A program made the translations under genes and the position numbers. From Idiomarina seosinensis (lineage in GTDB: Bacteria; Pseudomonadota; Gammaproteobacteria; Enterobacterales; Alteromonadaceae): 64,000 bases of DNA. Below are positions 8,577 to 17,715 of this stretch, one piece after another. The DNA is taken from the NCBI RefSeq assembly GCF_003987275.1, contig NZ_PIQF01000002.1, positions 496,001 through 560,000 on the forward strand, read 5' to 3'. How positions within the stretch are numbered: the stretch's first letter is position 1; each line of letters starts with the position of its first letter. The notes under the pieces were generated by a model, which did not search any database, was not told the DNA's origin, and saw only the letters and a list, made by a program, of their open reading frames with translations.

Positions 8577-10148
8577 ATGAGAGATAACGGGCCCGTAACC
8601 CAGAAAGAAAAACACATTCCCGCGCATTACCGGTTGGTCTCATCAACCGATTTAAAAGGGGTCATTACTCACTGCAACCAAGACTTTGTGGATATCAGTG
8701 GCTATACCGAGCAAGAGTTAATTGGCGCCCCCCACAACATTCTGCGTCATCCTGACGTGCCCGCTCCTGTATTCGAGAATATGTGGAAGACCATCAAACG
8801 GGGCAAGCCCTGGATGGGGCTTGTTAAAAACCGCAGTAAAAACGGCGACCATTACTGGGTTAGTGCGTATGTCACCCCGATAATGGAAAACGGTAAGCCA
8901 AAGGGCTTTGAGTCAGTCAGAGTCCCCACCACGGATGAACGAAAAGAGCGGGCAATGGCCGTCTATGCACGGTTAAATAGCGGTAAGCAACCGCTCCCAA
9001 CAATTAAGCGCCTGTGGTTTTCAATTAAGAACCTGTCACCGGTGATAATACCTGGCTTATTATCTACAGCAGCGCTGTGGGCGGTATCCGGTGGTACAGC
9101 AGCGACAATTTCACTGGCAGCGACGCTGGTTTCTGCGGGCTTTTACCGCCACTACATCAGCTCCATGATGCAACGCCTTCTAGATAGCCGGCCAGAGGCT
9201 TTCGATTCCGAATTGGTCGGTATGACCTACTTTCCGACGCATGGCCGCGAAGCCAGGCTGGCCATGTTACTGCACAGTGAAGCGGCTCGAAATTATACCG
9301 CGCTAACTCGCATCAAAGACGCCGTTGCCGGCATTCTCTCAGTGGCAGAAGATACTCGTCAGCAAGCTCGTAACAGTCACGAACAAGTCGGACGTCAAAC
9401 AGCTGCGACCGACCAAACTGCTACAGCAATGAACCAAATGGCTACGGCCATTCAAGAAGTCGCTGGCACCGTTGAAAAGAATGCTGAACAGGCTGACTTT
9501 GCCCGACAAAATGTTGAGCGCAGTGTCGCTCTGGCACGTGACGCCAGCAGCGTTATCATCGACTTACATAAAGCAGTAGAGCAAATAGCGACTACCGTTC
9601 AAGCTCTGGACGAATCGACAGGTGCGATTGGCGAGGCCGCTGATCTTATCTCATCGATAGCTGACCAAACTAATTTGCTGGCTCTAAACGCCGCCATCGA
9701 GGCTGCACGTGCGGGCGAGCATGGTCGGGGATTCTCAGTTGTTGCCGATGAAGTCCGAAACTTAGCCTCTCGGACTACCGACTCAACGGACAGCATTCAC
9801 CAAGTCATCGCCCAGTTACGCGAGCGTGCAAAAGATGCCGTAGAAGTTTCTAAGCAGGGAGAATCTGCGGCAGCAGACGGCGTTGAGAAAGTTCGTAAAG
9901 CCGACGAGGCGTTAGGTGAAATTGCCGAGGCTATTGAGCAAATTGCAGCAATGTCGACGCAGATGGCATCAGCCGTAGAAGAGCAAAGTGGTGTGGCTGA
10001 GCATATTAGTGAGCAGGTCACCGAAATTTCGGACATTGGCCGACAAACCCAGAGGACCTCTGAAGACACAGAATCCTCTAGCCAAGAGCTAGAGAAGACT
10101 GTGAAGGAGCTCTATGAATTAATAGAGCGCTTTAATCTGAAGAATTAG
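8577..10148 (+). CDS. Aer-like methyl-accepting chemotaxis protein with PAS domain
   Basis: A 523-residue receptor. Residues about 18-130 are a PAS domain like that of the redox/oxygen sensor Aer ([30 protein letters not shown]). About 152-190 is a hydrophobic hairpin membrane anchor ([14 protein letters not shown] then [13 protein letters not shown]), and the rest is a HAMP-like linker and a cytoplasmic signalling coiled coil. The tip motif, beginning [19 protein letters not shown] near 360, contacts CheA and CheW. With no periplasmic domain, sensing is cytoplasmic, probably energy taxis through a PAS cofactor; the cofactor is inferred. Expression probably depends on the sigma-28 promoter upstream. 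The 3' end overlaps cysE by 17 bp. Confidence 0.93.
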   Translation: MRDNGPVTQKEKHIPAHYRLVSSTDLKGVITHCNQDFVDISGYTEQELIGAPHNILRHPDVPAPVFENMWKTIKRGKPWMGLVKNRSKNGDHYWVSAYVTPIMENGKPKGFESVRVPTTDERKERAMAVYARLNSGKQPLPTIKRLWFSIKNLSPVIIPGLLSTAALWAVSGGTAATISLAATLVSAGFYRHYISSMMQRLLDSRPEAFDSELVGMTYFPTHGREARLAMLLHSEAARNYTALTRIKDAVAGILSVAEDTRQQARNSHEQVGRQTAATDQTATAMNQMATAIQEVAGTVEKNAEQADFARQNVERSVALARDASSVIIDLHKAVEQIATTVQALDESTGAIGEAADLISSIADQTNLLALNAAIEAARAGEHGRGFSVVADEVRNLASRTTDSTDSIHQVIAQLRERAKDAVEVSKQGESAAADGVEKVRKADEALGEIAEAIEQIAAMSTQMASAVEEQSGVAEHISEQVTEISDIGRQTQRTSEDTESSSQELEKTVKELYELIERFNLKN

Positions 10149-10962
10149 TGTTTATCTTACCGTCGCTTTGATGAGATTCGCGTCGCTCTGCGGCGCGCGC
10201 TGTTTCCTCTAAGAATTCCACATCTTCTACATCAACTTTTGGAATTTCACCGCAAACATCACCACCCAGCTTGTTGACTGCCTGGCACAAATCAGAGACT
10301 TTTTGATCCAACACGTCGACATGATCAAGCATTCGACCGATTGCTGTAGCAACCGGATCCGGGTTATCTGCAGCAATGGCATAGGCATCAAAGCCATAAG
10401 CTTTAGCCATTTTCTTACGACGCTCTGAAGTTTCTTTGTCTATATCTGATTTCGCCACTCGAGCTGGAATGCCAACCATCGTAGCTTTTTCGGGAACATC
10501 TCTAACCACAACTGCATTTGAGCCTATTCTAGCGGCTTCACCGACGGTAACAGGGCCTAATACTTTAGCCCCAGCACCAATAACCACCCCATTTTTTAAT
10601 GTTGGGTGACGTTTCCCTTTGTCCCAGCTGGTACCGCCTAAAGTAACCCCGTGATACAAAGTCACGTCGTCACCAATATCGGCAGTTTCACCGATAACGA
10701 CACCCATGCCGTGGTCAATAAAGAATCGGCGCCCTATTTTAGCACCGGGATGTATTTCGATACCGGTCAACCATCTCGCAATGTTCGATAAAAACCGCGC
10801 TAACCAATACATCCGCCAACACCAAAGTTTATGGCTTATTCGGTGGAACCAGATGGCGTGCAACCCTGGGTAATTAAACAACACTTCAAACGCATTACGG
10901 GCCGCCGGATCACGTTCAAAAACGCTGCGAATGTCTTCCCTCATACCGCTAAAAAAGGCCAT
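10132..10962 (-). CDS. cysE: serine O-acetyltransferase
   Basis: Acetyl-CoA plus serine to O-acetylserine, the committed step of cysteine synthesis. The 276-residue protein has a helical N-terminal domain followed by a left-handed hexapeptide beta-helix (residues about 65-165: [45 protein letters not shown]). The catalytic Asp/His pair is in the DHGMG segment. An acidic C-terminal extension of about 90 residues replaces the short tail of the enteric enzyme; this form resembles the EpsC/SrpH-like subgroup. The final residues usually bind the cysteine synthase active site and end in Ile; here the tail ends N-S-S-D, so complex formation is doubtful. Confidence 0.93.
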   Translation of the reverse strand: MAFFSGMREDIRSVFERDPAARNAFEVLFNYPGLHAIWFHRISHKLWCWRMYWLARFLSNIARWLTGIEIHPGAKIGRRFFIDHGMGVVIGETADIGDDVTLYHGVTLGGTSWDKGKRHPTLKNGVVIGAGAKVLGPVTVGEAARIGSNAVVVRDVPEKATMVGIPARVAKSDIDKETSERRKKMAKAYGFDAYAIAADNPDPVATAIGRMLDHVDVLDQKVSDLCQAVNKLGGDVCGEIPKVDVEDVEFLEETARAAERRESHQSDGKINTNSSD

Positions 10963-10977
10963 AATTTTTCTCTATCA

Positions 10978-11427
10978 CTAGCCGAACTGCTTTAAGAGCT
11001 TGTTAACGTCAGCAAGAATCGCGTCTTTCATGCTAACTTCGTAGCCCTCTCGTTCTTTATCCATTTCCCGTATTTTCTTTTTAGGAAACTTCTTTCTATT
11101 TTCATGAGTTGGCATATGTTTAATTTTTTCATACATTTCATGCATTGCAGGATAGTCTTTCGCGTAATCATATTCCACCGCTTCTGGACGGTGATCAAGC
11201 AGCACAACAATACGTAAACAACCTTCGGAGAAAGGGCACTGTTCTTGCTGCATTGCCTTAGCAATAGTAATGATACTCTCGTCAATACGGTCTACCCGCT
11301 TCTGTACCGAGTCCCGACGAAGCTGATTTTGCTGCTTTAACCGGCGTAATAGTTTGCTAGCGTAAAACGCCAGTCCAACAATAATCAGTACACCCAAAAT
11401 AATTATTAATAACATTGTCGCTGACAT
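10978..11427 (-). CDS. DUF2489 membrane-anchored protein
   Basis: A 149-residue protein with one N-terminal transmembrane helix (residues 4-25, LLIIILGVLIIVGLAFYA) and a basic, helical cytoplasmic portion. The pattern matches the family usually found next to yihI in Vibrio- and Shewanella-type genomes; the function is unknown. Two cysteines flank QEQCPFSEGC. It starts on the last base of the yihI stop (TAATG), so the two are translationally coupled. Conservation of this pairing hints at a role with YihI in ribosome assembly, which is inference only. Confidence 0.8.
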   Translation of the reverse strand: MSATMLLIIILGVLIIVGLAFYASKLLRRLKQQNQLRRDSVQKRVDRIDESIITIAKAMQQEQCPFSEGCLRIVVLLDHRPEAVEYDYAKDYPAMHEMYEKIKHMPTHENRKKFPKKKIREMDKEREGYEVSMKDAILADVNKLLKQFG

Positions 11428-11873
11428 TAGTACTCCTCGTCGTCCAAGTCGTCTTCTATATCAATACCCAGTTGCTGTGCTAATTGTTCATAACGCTCAG
11501 ACTTTTTATCCAGGTAACGCTGTTCATCCACGGTCAGCTCCTCACCCGCTTCAAACCGTTCGACTAATGCTTGTAGTTGAACATCTTGCTCTAATTGCTT
11601 GAGCTCTTCCGCGGGTGTGATTTCACTGGGAGTATTCTGTCCCTGCGGAGTCACTAATGGAATTTTTCGACGACTGCCTTTGCGTGGGTCCTGTTTTTCT
11701 GAAACCTGTTGCTCACTATGCGATTTTCCACCAGAGTGCCGTTGTCCCGGTTGATGCCCTTTGCCCTTTCGCTTGCCTTTAGCCGCTTTATCCGGTGTTT
11801 TTTCGTCGCGAGGCTTTTTACCGGGAGCTAGTGGACCCGGCTTTCTAGATTTCTTTTGGCGAGTCATACTCAC
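11427..11873 (-). CDS. yihI: Der GTPase-activating protein YihI
   Basis: A 148-residue, highly charged protein. The N-terminal 80 residues are Lys/Arg/Gly/Pro-rich and probably disordered (RQKKSRKPGPLAPGKK). The C-terminal half is acidic and helical (EELKQLEQDVQLQALVERFEAGE, ending in an Asp/Glu-rich tail), the layout of YihI, which stimulates the ribosome-assembly GTPase Der. The ATG is preceded by AAGGAGTGAGT. No promoter is evident in the first 80 bases upstream, where an orphan terminator for upstream minus-strand transcription sits. Confidence 0.88.
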   Translation of the reverse strand: MSMTRQKKSRKPGPLAPGKKPRDEKTPDKAAKGKRKGKGHQPGQRHSGGKSHSEQQVSEKQDPRKGSRRKIPLVTPQGQNTPSEITPAEELKQLEQDVQLQALVERFEAGEELTVDEQRYLDKKSERYEQLAQQLGIDIEDDLDDEEY

Positions 11874-11956
11874 TCCTTATCATGTGCAATATGCTTATTG
11901 TAACGCATTGCGGGATAATTCGTCAGTGAATGAGTGAAGAGAAGATGATGGGGATT

Positions 11957-11989
11957 AAAAAGAAAAAAGGCGATGCATTTGCATCGCCT
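11957..11989 (-). terminator. orphan intrinsic terminator, minus strand
   Basis: A perfect 10-bp stem (AGGCGATGCA / TGCATCGCCT) with a 2-base loop, followed in the minus direction by TTTTTT, C and more T. Cytochrome c4 already has its own terminator at 12425-12448, and yihI begins downstream of this one. The hairpin must therefore end a transcript that starts inside the gap, or act as a back-up. Confidence 0.88.
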
Positions 11990-12086
11990 GTCTCTCTCAT
12001 ATTTGGCAGCGCACTGCAGCTATGAGAATGGTTGTCACTGCTTCCGAGTTTTTATTGTGGTCTTCCGTAACCGGTCTTTTATTATT
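11957..12086 (-). ncRNA. candidate small regulatory RNA, about 130 nt
   Basis: No protein gene fits here. A promoter (-35 TTGGCT, 16 bp, -10 TATAAT) predicts initiation near 12086, and a strong terminator closes the transcript near 11957. The RNA begins with an A-rich single-stranded segment (AATAATAAAAG), has a second A-rich patch (ACAATAAAAAC), and then a hairpin of CTCATA/TATGAG around an inner GCAG-TGCG-CTGC stem just before the terminator. A-rich AAxAAxAA patches next to a U-tailed terminator are typical of Hfq-bound small RNAs. It does not resemble Spot 42, which lies in this neighbourhood in enteric bacteria. The identity is unknown; the transcript might also start further upstream. 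Confidence 0.45.
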
Positions 12087-12092
12087 GTTTTT

Positions 12093-12120
12093 ATTATATA
12101 ATAAGGAGATCCATAGCCAA
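12093..12120 (-). promoter_or_regulatory. sigma-70 promoter for the candidate small RNA
   Basis: On the minus strand a -35 TTGGCT (12120-12115, 4 of 6) and a perfect -10 TATAAT (12098-12093) are separated by 16 bp. Nothing but the candidate RNA lies downstream before the terminator. Confidence 0.55.
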
Positions 12121-12138
12121 AAGCATTTTCACTCCCTG

Positions 12139-12213
12139 GATTATCGAACATTTTTTTGTTGTTCTTAATTATCGATAATCAATCTCGACCTCTTGTTATT
12201 TTTTTGTGTCGAG
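12139..12213 (-). other. two tandem hairpins with A-rich loops, in the rest of the yihI-cytochrome c4 gap
   Basis: Read on the minus strand, CTCGAC/GTCGAG (12213-12208 with 12189-12184) encloses an 18-nt loop containing AACAAGAG after an A run. Three bases further on, a perfect 9-bp stem GATTATCGA/TCGATAATC (12180-12172 with 12147-12139) encloses a 24-nt loop containing AACAACAAAAAAA. Further AACAAAAAG copies lie at 12362-12370 and 12401-12409, and a small CCTTC/GAAGG hairpin at 12261-12278. The remainder of 11874-12466 is AT-rich with no convincing ORF. The structures could belong to a longer RNA of about 450 nt ending at the same terminator. Confidence 0.5.
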
Positions 12214-12424
12214 CAACGCCGTCTTTTTAATCAACGATCTTATTATTTTTAGCCTGAAGCCCTTCTTATAAATGAAGGTTTCCCTGCAGACGCTGTAAAG
12301 ACTACTGCAATGAGATTTTTATTCAATGATTTTATTGATCTAAAAAACTGATTTTTTATTACTTTTTGTTGTAAAAGCGTATAGTTTAATAATTTCTATG
12401 CTTTTTGTTATGTTTTTAGGTCTT

Positions 12425-12448
12425 AAAAAAGGGCGGTTAAAACCGCCC
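12425..12448 (-). terminator. intrinsic terminator of the cytochrome c4 gene
   Basis: GGGCGGTT and AACCGCCC form an 8-bp stem with a 2-base loop, followed by six T in the minus direction, 18 bases after the cytochrome stop codon. Confidence 0.92.
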
Positions 12449-12466
12449 CTCTATTAAATCAGTTTT

Positions 12467-13093
12467 TTAGTATAAACCGTGTAAGTACTTTGACAGTAAC
12501 TCGATTTCTTCATCGGTCATTTTTTCAGCAACACCACGCATCATACCGTTTGGATCATTTGCTCGCTCGCCACTGCGAAACATCTTAAGCTGAGAAATAA
12601 CGTAGGCTGGATATTGCCCTGAGATATCAGGGAATGCTGCTAATCCCATGCCGTTACCGCGCGGACCATGACAGCCTGCGCAAGAAGGGACTTTACTCTC
12701 CGGGTTGCCGCGCCGATATAAGTCTGCTCCTTTCGCAATCACGTCCTCAGCAGTGTCGCCCTTCGGTTCATCCTGAGAGGCATAAAACGCAGCTAAGTCA
12801 GCCATATCTTGTTTCGACAAACTGGCTACCTGACCCATCATAATCGCATTGTTACGACCTTCTTCGCCGCCAGTCTCTGATGCCGTTTTAAAATCCATTA
12901 ACTGCTTATACAGATACTTTTCGTGCTGACCGGCAAGGTGAGGGTACATATCAGTAGGGGCCGTTCCCTGCGGTCCGTGACATGCCGCACAAACTTGTGA
13001 CTTATTCTTACCTGCTTCAGGATCGCCTTGCTGGGCTAAAGCCACACCGGTTGATCCTAGAAATAATCCCAAAATAATCGCGAATTTTTTCAT
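12467..13093 (-). CDS. diheme cytochrome c4
   Basis: A periplasmic electron carrier of 208 residues with a Sec signal peptide (MKKFAIILGLFLGSTGVALA) and two class I cytochrome c domains. The heme-binding motifs are CAACH (near 41) and CAGCH (near 137), with axial Met candidates in PHLAGQ...MMGQ and NGMMRG. The start at 13093 begins the signal peptide; an in-frame upstream ATG at 13135 would place 14 unrelated residues before it. Cytochrome c4 donates electrons to cbb3-type or related terminal oxidases. Location next to engB is common in gammaproteobacteria. Confidence 0.94.
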   Translation of the reverse strand: MKKFAIILGLFLGSTGVALAQQGDPEAGKNKSQVCAACHGPQGTAPTDMYPHLAGQHEKYLYKQLMDFKTASETGGEEGRNNAIMMGQVASLSKQDMADLAAFYASQDEPKGDTAEDVIAKGADLYRRGNPESKVPSCAGCHGPRGNGMGLAAFPDISGQYPAYVISQLKMFRSGERANDPNGMMRGVAEKMTDEEIELLSKYLHGLY

Positions 13094-13217
13094 GTTTGCT
13101 TCTCTTGTATCTCTAGTGGCGAGCGTCGCCGACATACATCGCTATAAACAGTCTGCTATTTTACACAAAACTCGTGTGGATTAAATGATTAAAACACATT
13201 CAATACCGATTTGATCA

Positions 13218-13246
13218 TTGGCTGATGGGTTGTAATCCGTCATAAT
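13218..13246 (+). promoter_or_regulatory. putative sigma-70 promoter of engB
   Basis: A -35 TTGGCT (13218-13223) and a -10 CATAAT (13241-13246, 5 of 6) are separated by 17 bp, about 46 bp ahead of the engB start codon. Confidence 0.45.
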
Positions 13247-13292
13247 GGAGGTTCGAATACGCCATTCCCAACAATAGAGTGAATCTTGCACC

Positions 13293-13916
13293 GTGCCGGA
13301 TAGTAAACCAATTAACTACCAAACCGCTAAATTTATTACCAGCGCCCCGGATATCAGCAAGTTACCTGATGACACCGGCATTGAAATAGCCTTTGCAGGG
13401 CGCTCTAATGCCGGCAAGTCTAGTGCGTTAAACACACTTACACGTCAAAACTCACTAGCCCGAACCAGTAAAACGCCGGGACGTACTCAGTTAATCAATG
13501 TCTTCGAATTAGATAGTGGACAACGACTTATTGATTTACCCGGCTATGGCTTTGCTAAAGTTCCGTTGGCCGTTAAAGAAAAATGGCAACAGTCGTTGTC
13601 TGAGTATCTGCAAAGAAGAGACTCATTAAAGGGGTTGGTGGTATTAATGGATATAAGACATCCCTTTAAAGAAACCGATCAGGAACTTATTTACTGGGCC
13701 GTTAGCTGTGAAATTCCGGTTTTAGCGTTACTCACCAAAGCCGATAAACTGAAGCAAGGTGCCCGAATGAATATGGTGCTTAAAGCCCGTCAGGCGGCGA
13801 TTGCCTTTAACGGTGATGTTACAGTAGAAGCGTTCTCGTCACTAAAGCGGTTTGGTGTCGACAACGTCGAAAATGTATTAAACCAGTGGTTTAACAATGA
13901 CTCAGACGCACAATAA
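13293..13916 (+). CDS. engB: ribosome-biogenesis GTPase EngB/YihA
   Basis: An essential GTPase for 50S subunit maturation, 207 residues. The G motifs are in order: G1 GRSNAGKSS (residues about 35-43), G2 GRTQ, G3 DLPGYGFA (near 77), G4 LTKADKL (near 145) and G5 SSLK. The start is GTG at 13293, since an in-frame stop lies 15 bases upstream and no ATG precedes the conserved N-terminus. The ribosome site is weak. The 3' end overlaps the EamA transporter start by 20 bp, so the two are co-transcribed. Confidence 0.95.
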   Translation: MPDSKPINYQTAKFITSAPDISKLPDDTGIEIAFAGRSNAGKSSALNTLTRQNSLARTSKTPGRTQLINVFELDSGQRLIDLPGYGFAKVPLAVKEKWQQSLSEYLQRRDSLKGLVVLMDIRHPFKETDQELIYWAVSCEIPVLALLTKADKLKQGARMNMVLKARQAAIAFNGDVTVEAFSSLKRFGVDNVENVLNQWFNNDSDAQ

Positions 13917-14829
13917 CCCGCCTCTAAAAGCCTGGTTGTTGTTAGGGCTGTTAGCACTCATTTGGGGTAGTTCGTTTCTATTGATAAAAAAAGGCTTAAT
14001 CGCATTCGGGGCGATGGAGGTCGGCGCATTAAGAATATCGTCAGCGGGATTAGTACTGGCCCCGTTAGTTGCTAAACGACTGCATCGGATTACAGCCAAG
14101 CACTGGGCAAAGCTGGCCAGTGTGGGTTTGGTCGGTAGCCTGATACCCGCCTTTATGTTTTCGATTGCACAAACTCAACTAGAAAGTGGTATTACCGGGG
14201 TATTGAACGCCCTGACTCCAATCTCAACTTTGATCATCAGCGTCTTATTATTCCACCAACAAGCTAAAGTCGCGCAGGTAATAGGCGTGCTTATCGGCTT
14301 GTTCGGCACCATCCTGCTAATGACAGCAGGAGCCAACGGTACCTGGACATTCAACGCCTATGCTTTACTGGTGCTAGTGGCGACAGTTTGCTATGGCCTG
14401 AATTTAAACCTTATTAAGCATAAGATATCTGATCTTAGCCCTTTGACAATAACCGGCGTGTCACTTTTGATGGCTAGTATCCCAGCCACGTTTTATTTGT
14501 TTGTCGGCACTGATTTTATTCAGCAAGTTCAGCAACCTGACGCCCTACTCTCACTAATATCAGTACTTGCCCTTGGCATTGTTGGTACAGCCGGCGCGCT
14601 GGTTATCTTTAATCATGTGGTGCAACTAACCAACACCGTATTTACCAGTTCAGTGACCTATTTAATCCCCGTGGTCGCAATGTTGTTAGGAATTCTCGAC
14701 GGCGAACCTTTTTGGCTTCAACACGGCGTCGGTATGCTGGCCATTCTTGTCGGTGTTTGGTTTGCGAATCGAAAAGGAAGAAGCGGACTTGCGGGTATCC
14801 CCAGAAAAGAAAAAAGCCCGACTCAATGA
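13897..14829 (+). CDS. EamA/DMT-family transporter
   Basis: A 310-residue inner-membrane protein with about ten transmembrane helices in two EamA repeats (first starting [20 protein letters not shown], second near residue 155). The family exports small metabolites such as amino acids; the substrate is not predictable. ATG 13897 lies inside the 3' end of engB. The last codons encode a basic tail and contain the hairpin that terminates polA on the other strand. Confidence 0.88.
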   Translation: MTQTHNNPPLKAWLLLGLLALIWGSSFLLIKKGLIAFGAMEVGALRISSAGLVLAPLVAKRLHRITAKHWAKLASVGLVGSLIPAFMFSIAQTQLESGITGVLNALTPISTLIISVLLFHQQAKVAQVIGVLIGLFGTILLMTAGANGTWTFNAYALLVLVATVCYGLNLNLIKHKISDLSPLTITGVSLLMASIPATFYLFVGTDFIQQVQQPDALLSLISVLALGIVGTAGALVIFNHVVQLTNTVFTSSVTYLIPVVAMLLGILDGEPFWLQHGVGMLAILVGVWFANRKGRSGLAGIPRKEKSPTQ

Positions 14830-14836
14830 GCCGGGC
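14805..14836 (-). terminator. polA terminator, embedded in the 3' end of the EamA gene
   Basis: GCCCG/CGGGC and CTC/GAG form a stem with one mismatch and an AAT loop. In the minus direction it is followed by TTTTTT-C-TTTT. It sits about 110 bp after the polA stop and overlaps the EamA stop region. Confidence 0.75.
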
Positions 14837-14946
14837 GAAAATATAATCCAGGGAGAACAAATTCTGAGAGCTTAAGCACTAGCTTAATTATTGCCCTCAC
14901 ATACTCCGACCGGGGTGGTTAAAAAAAGTTCATGTTTTTTTTAACA

Positions 14947-17715
14947 TTAGTGAGCTTGATCCCAGTTGTCTCCCTTTCCGGCCTCTGCAACCAATGGCAC
15001 ATCAAGGCTTGCGGCTTTTTCCATAACCTTAGCCAGTGCCGGCATATAGTCATTTAGCTTCGACTCTTTAATTTCGAACACCAATTCATCATGCACCTGC
15101 ATTAACATGCGCACATCCTGCTGGCATTGTTGCTCTTCGATCCAGCCATCAACCAAGATCATCGCGCGTTTGATAATGTCCGCGGCGGTTCCTTGCATTG
15201 GTGCGTTAATAGCGGCCCGCTCAGCCCCTTTACGGCGAGCACCATTAGACGCTTTAATTTCAGGTAAAGGCAGTCGACGGCCAAACAGCGTTTTAACATA
15301 CCCCTGCTTTTTCGCCTTTTCCCGGGTATCTTCCATATAATTAAGTACACCAGGAAAGCGCTCAAAATATTTATCCATATAATGCTGAGCTTCGTGCCGG
15401 GGGATGTCCAATTGACGGGCAAGACCGAACGCCGACATCCCATAAATCAGTCCAAAGTTCACCGCCTTAGCTCGCCGCCGCTGCTCATTGCTCACTTCAT
15501 CAAGCGCGCATCCAAATACTTCTGCTGCAGTCGCCCGGTGAATGTCCTTGCCCTCCGCAAAGGCCGTTAGTAATGCTTTATCTTGCGATAAATGAGCCAT
15601 TATCCGTAACTCAATCTGGCTGTAGTCAATAGCCACTATCTTGTAACCGGGTTCCGGCACAAACGCTTGCCTTACACGGCGGCCTTCTGCTGTTCGAATC
15701 GGAATGTTTTGCAAGTTGGGTTCGGTAGATGACAGCCTGCCGGTTGCTGCTACGGCCTGTTGATAAGAGGTGTGTACTCGCCCAGTAGTCGGGTTAATCA
15801 TTCTGGGTAGCTTATCGGTGTAGGTTGATTTTAACTTAGACAAACTACGATGCTTTAGAATCACGTCCGGCAGTGGGTAATCGTGCGCCAGCTCATGTAA
15901 AACATCTTCAGCGGTAGACGGTGCTCCTTTCGGAGTTTTCTTTATTACCGGTAATTCGAGCTTTTCAAATAAGATTTGCTGAAGCTGTTTAGGAGAACCG
16001 AGATTAAACTCTTCGCCGGCAATATCAAATGCTTCACGCTCATACTGAACCAGTAGATCGGCTATTTCGTGGCTTTGTTTAGCCAGCATATCCGCATCAA
16101 CTCTAACGCCGTACTGTTCCATATCAGTTAACACCGGAATTAAAGGTACTTCAATCTCGGTTAGTACGGTTAACAGTTCATCACTGGTTGTTTTGATTTT
16201 TTCCCATAAAATTTCATGCAACCGCAGAGTAACGTCGGCATCTTCCGCGGCATAGGGGCCAGCCTCTTCTAAGGCAATTTGATTAAAGGTTAGCTGCTTA
16301 GCCCCTTTACCGGCAATATCCTGAAACTTAATCGGCTTGTGGTTCAAGTACTGCAAACTCAAAGTATCCATATCATGCCGAGAGCCGACACTATTGAACA
16401 CATAAGAAGCCAACATGGTATCGTTTTTTATGCCCGCAAGACGGATACCATAGCGCCGCAAGATGTGCGCATCATACTTTAAGTTCTGCCCCACCTTGCC
16501 CGGCTTTTCACTCTCAAGTAGTGGTCCTAATTGTTCAAGTAACCAGTCTCTGGATACCTGTTCTGGTGCATCCATATAGTCGTGTGCAACCGGAATATAA
16601 ACGCCTTCGCCCGGCTCAGTCGACAAACTGACCCCGACTAGCTCAGCGTCAATATAATTAAGGCTTGTTGTTTCCGTATCAAATGCAAAGTACTCAGCGC
16701 TCTTAACTTTCTGTAAGTACTCACCAACCTCGTTTTCTGTAAACAGCACGCGGTAAGCATCTCGGACAACCGCAGTGCCGGGTTCGTCGGCTGGCTCCTC
16801 TAGCCCCAGCGCTTGATCTGTAGCCGCGCCTTTTTCAAGTAGCTCTTCCAACCAACGGCGAAACTCACAACGACCGTACAGTTCAGCTAATTGATCATTG
16901 TCTGCGGAAGAAATAGACAACTGCTGCGGATTAAAATCAAGCTCAACATCACACTTAATAGTCGCCAACTCTTGCGACATCAACAGCTGCTCACGGTACT
17001 CTTCGAGCTTTTTCGGCATAGTCTTCGCGCCCCTAAATTCCAGCGAAGCTACTGCGTTGATGTCCTCATAAATCGCCTCAATCGAAGGAATCCCTTGCAG
17101 CAAGGCCTGTGCCGTTTTATTACCAACTTTTGGCAACCCAGGAATGTTATCAGAGCTGTCTCCCATCAATGCCAGATAATCAATAATCTGCTCAGGGCTA
17201 ACTCCAAACTTTTCTTTTACGCCTTCTTCATCGAGCAACGTATCCGTCATCGTGTTAATTAGCATAACGTGCTCATTGACCAACTGCGCCATATCTTTAT
17301 CGCCAGTGCTAATCAAAGTAAAACGGCCTTCCTGACTGGCTTGACTGGCTAACGTACCAATCACATCGTCTGCTTCCACTCCGTCAATGCACAACAACGG
17401 TAAGCCCATTGCTTTAACAATTTCATGCAATGGCTCGATTTGGGTTCTTAAGTCATCCGGCATCGGCGGCCGGTTTGCCTTATAATCCGAGTAAATATCA
17501 CTCCGAAAAGTTTTACCTTTCGCGTCAAAGACCACCGCCATATTTTCTGGCTTATAGCGCTTTAGCAAGCTACGGAGCATGTTGACGACTCCGTAAATAG
17601 CGCCGGTAGGTTCTCCCTTAGAGTTTGTTAAGTGAGGGGGAGCGTGGAATGCGCGAAACAAATACGAGGAACCGTCCACTAAGATAAACGGGTTCTCCGG
17701 TACACTTTTGGTCAT
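14947..17715 (-). CDS. polA: DNA polymerase I
   Basis: A 922-residue repair and Okazaki-processing polymerase. Residues 1-300 are the 5'-3' exonuclease (ILVDGSSYLFRAFHA, DDVIGTLA, GDKDMAQLV). About 330-520 is the 3'-5' proofreading domain with its first acidic motif intact (AFDTETTSL). The polymerase domain has motif A DYSQIELRIMAH, motif B RRAKAVNFGLIYG and motif C QVHDELVFE. Proofreading is therefore predicted to be active. The gene has its own terminator inside the neighbouring EamA gene. A perfect DnaA box lies about 90 bp upstream of its start. Confidence 0.98.
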   Translation of the reverse strand: MTKSVPENPFILVDGSSYLFRAFHAPPHLTNSKGEPTGAIYGVVNMLRSLLKRYKPENMAVVFDAKGKTFRSDIYSDYKANRPPMPDDLRTQIEPLHEIVKAMGLPLLCIDGVEADDVIGTLASQASQEGRFTLISTGDKDMAQLVNEHVMLINTMTDTLLDEEGVKEKFGVSPEQIIDYLALMGDSSDNIPGLPKVGNKTAQALLQGIPSIEAIYEDINAVASLEFRGAKTMPKKLEEYREQLLMSQELATIKCDVELDFNPQQLSISSADNDQLAELYGRCEFRRWLEELLEKGAATDQALGLEEPADEPGTAVVRDAYRVLFTENEVGEYLQKVKSAEYFAFDTETTSLNYIDAELVGVSLSTEPGEGVYIPVAHDYMDAPEQVSRDWLLEQLGPLLESEKPGKVGQNLKYDAHILRRYGIRLAGIKNDTMLASYVFNSVGSRHDMDTLSLQYLNHKPIKFQDIAGKGAKQLTFNQIALEEAGPYAAEDADVTLRLHEILWEKIKTTSDELLTVLTEIEVPLIPVLTDMEQYGVRVDADMLAKQSHEIADLLVQYEREAFDIAGEEFNLGSPKQLQQILFEKLELPVIKKTPKGAPSTAEDVLHELAHDYPLPDVILKHRSLSKLKSTYTDKLPRMINPTTGRVHTSYQQAVAATGRLSSTEPNLQNIPIRTAEGRRVRQAFVPEPGYKIVAIDYSQIELRIMAHLSQDKALLTAFAEGKDIHRATAAEVFGCALDEVSNEQRRRAKAVNFGLIYGMSAFGLARQLDIPRHEAQHYMDKYFERFPGVLNYMEDTREKAKKQGYVKTLFGRRLPLPEIKASNGARRKGAERAAINAPMQGTAADIIKRAMILVDGWIEEQQCQQDVRMLMQVHDELVFEIKESKLNDYMPALAKVMEKAASLDVPLVAEAGKGDNWDQAH

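Noticed and set aside
11874-12466. Spot 42 (spf) or CsrB-like RNA
   Set aside because: The locus neighbourhood recalls spf, but neither the conserved 5' part nor the terminator of Spot 42 is present. GGA motifs are few and not in repeated hairpin loops, unlike CsrB.
13240-13260. tRNA-like GGTTCGAAT segment
   Set aside because: Flanking bases cannot form the T stem, and no acceptor or anticodon arm is found nearby.
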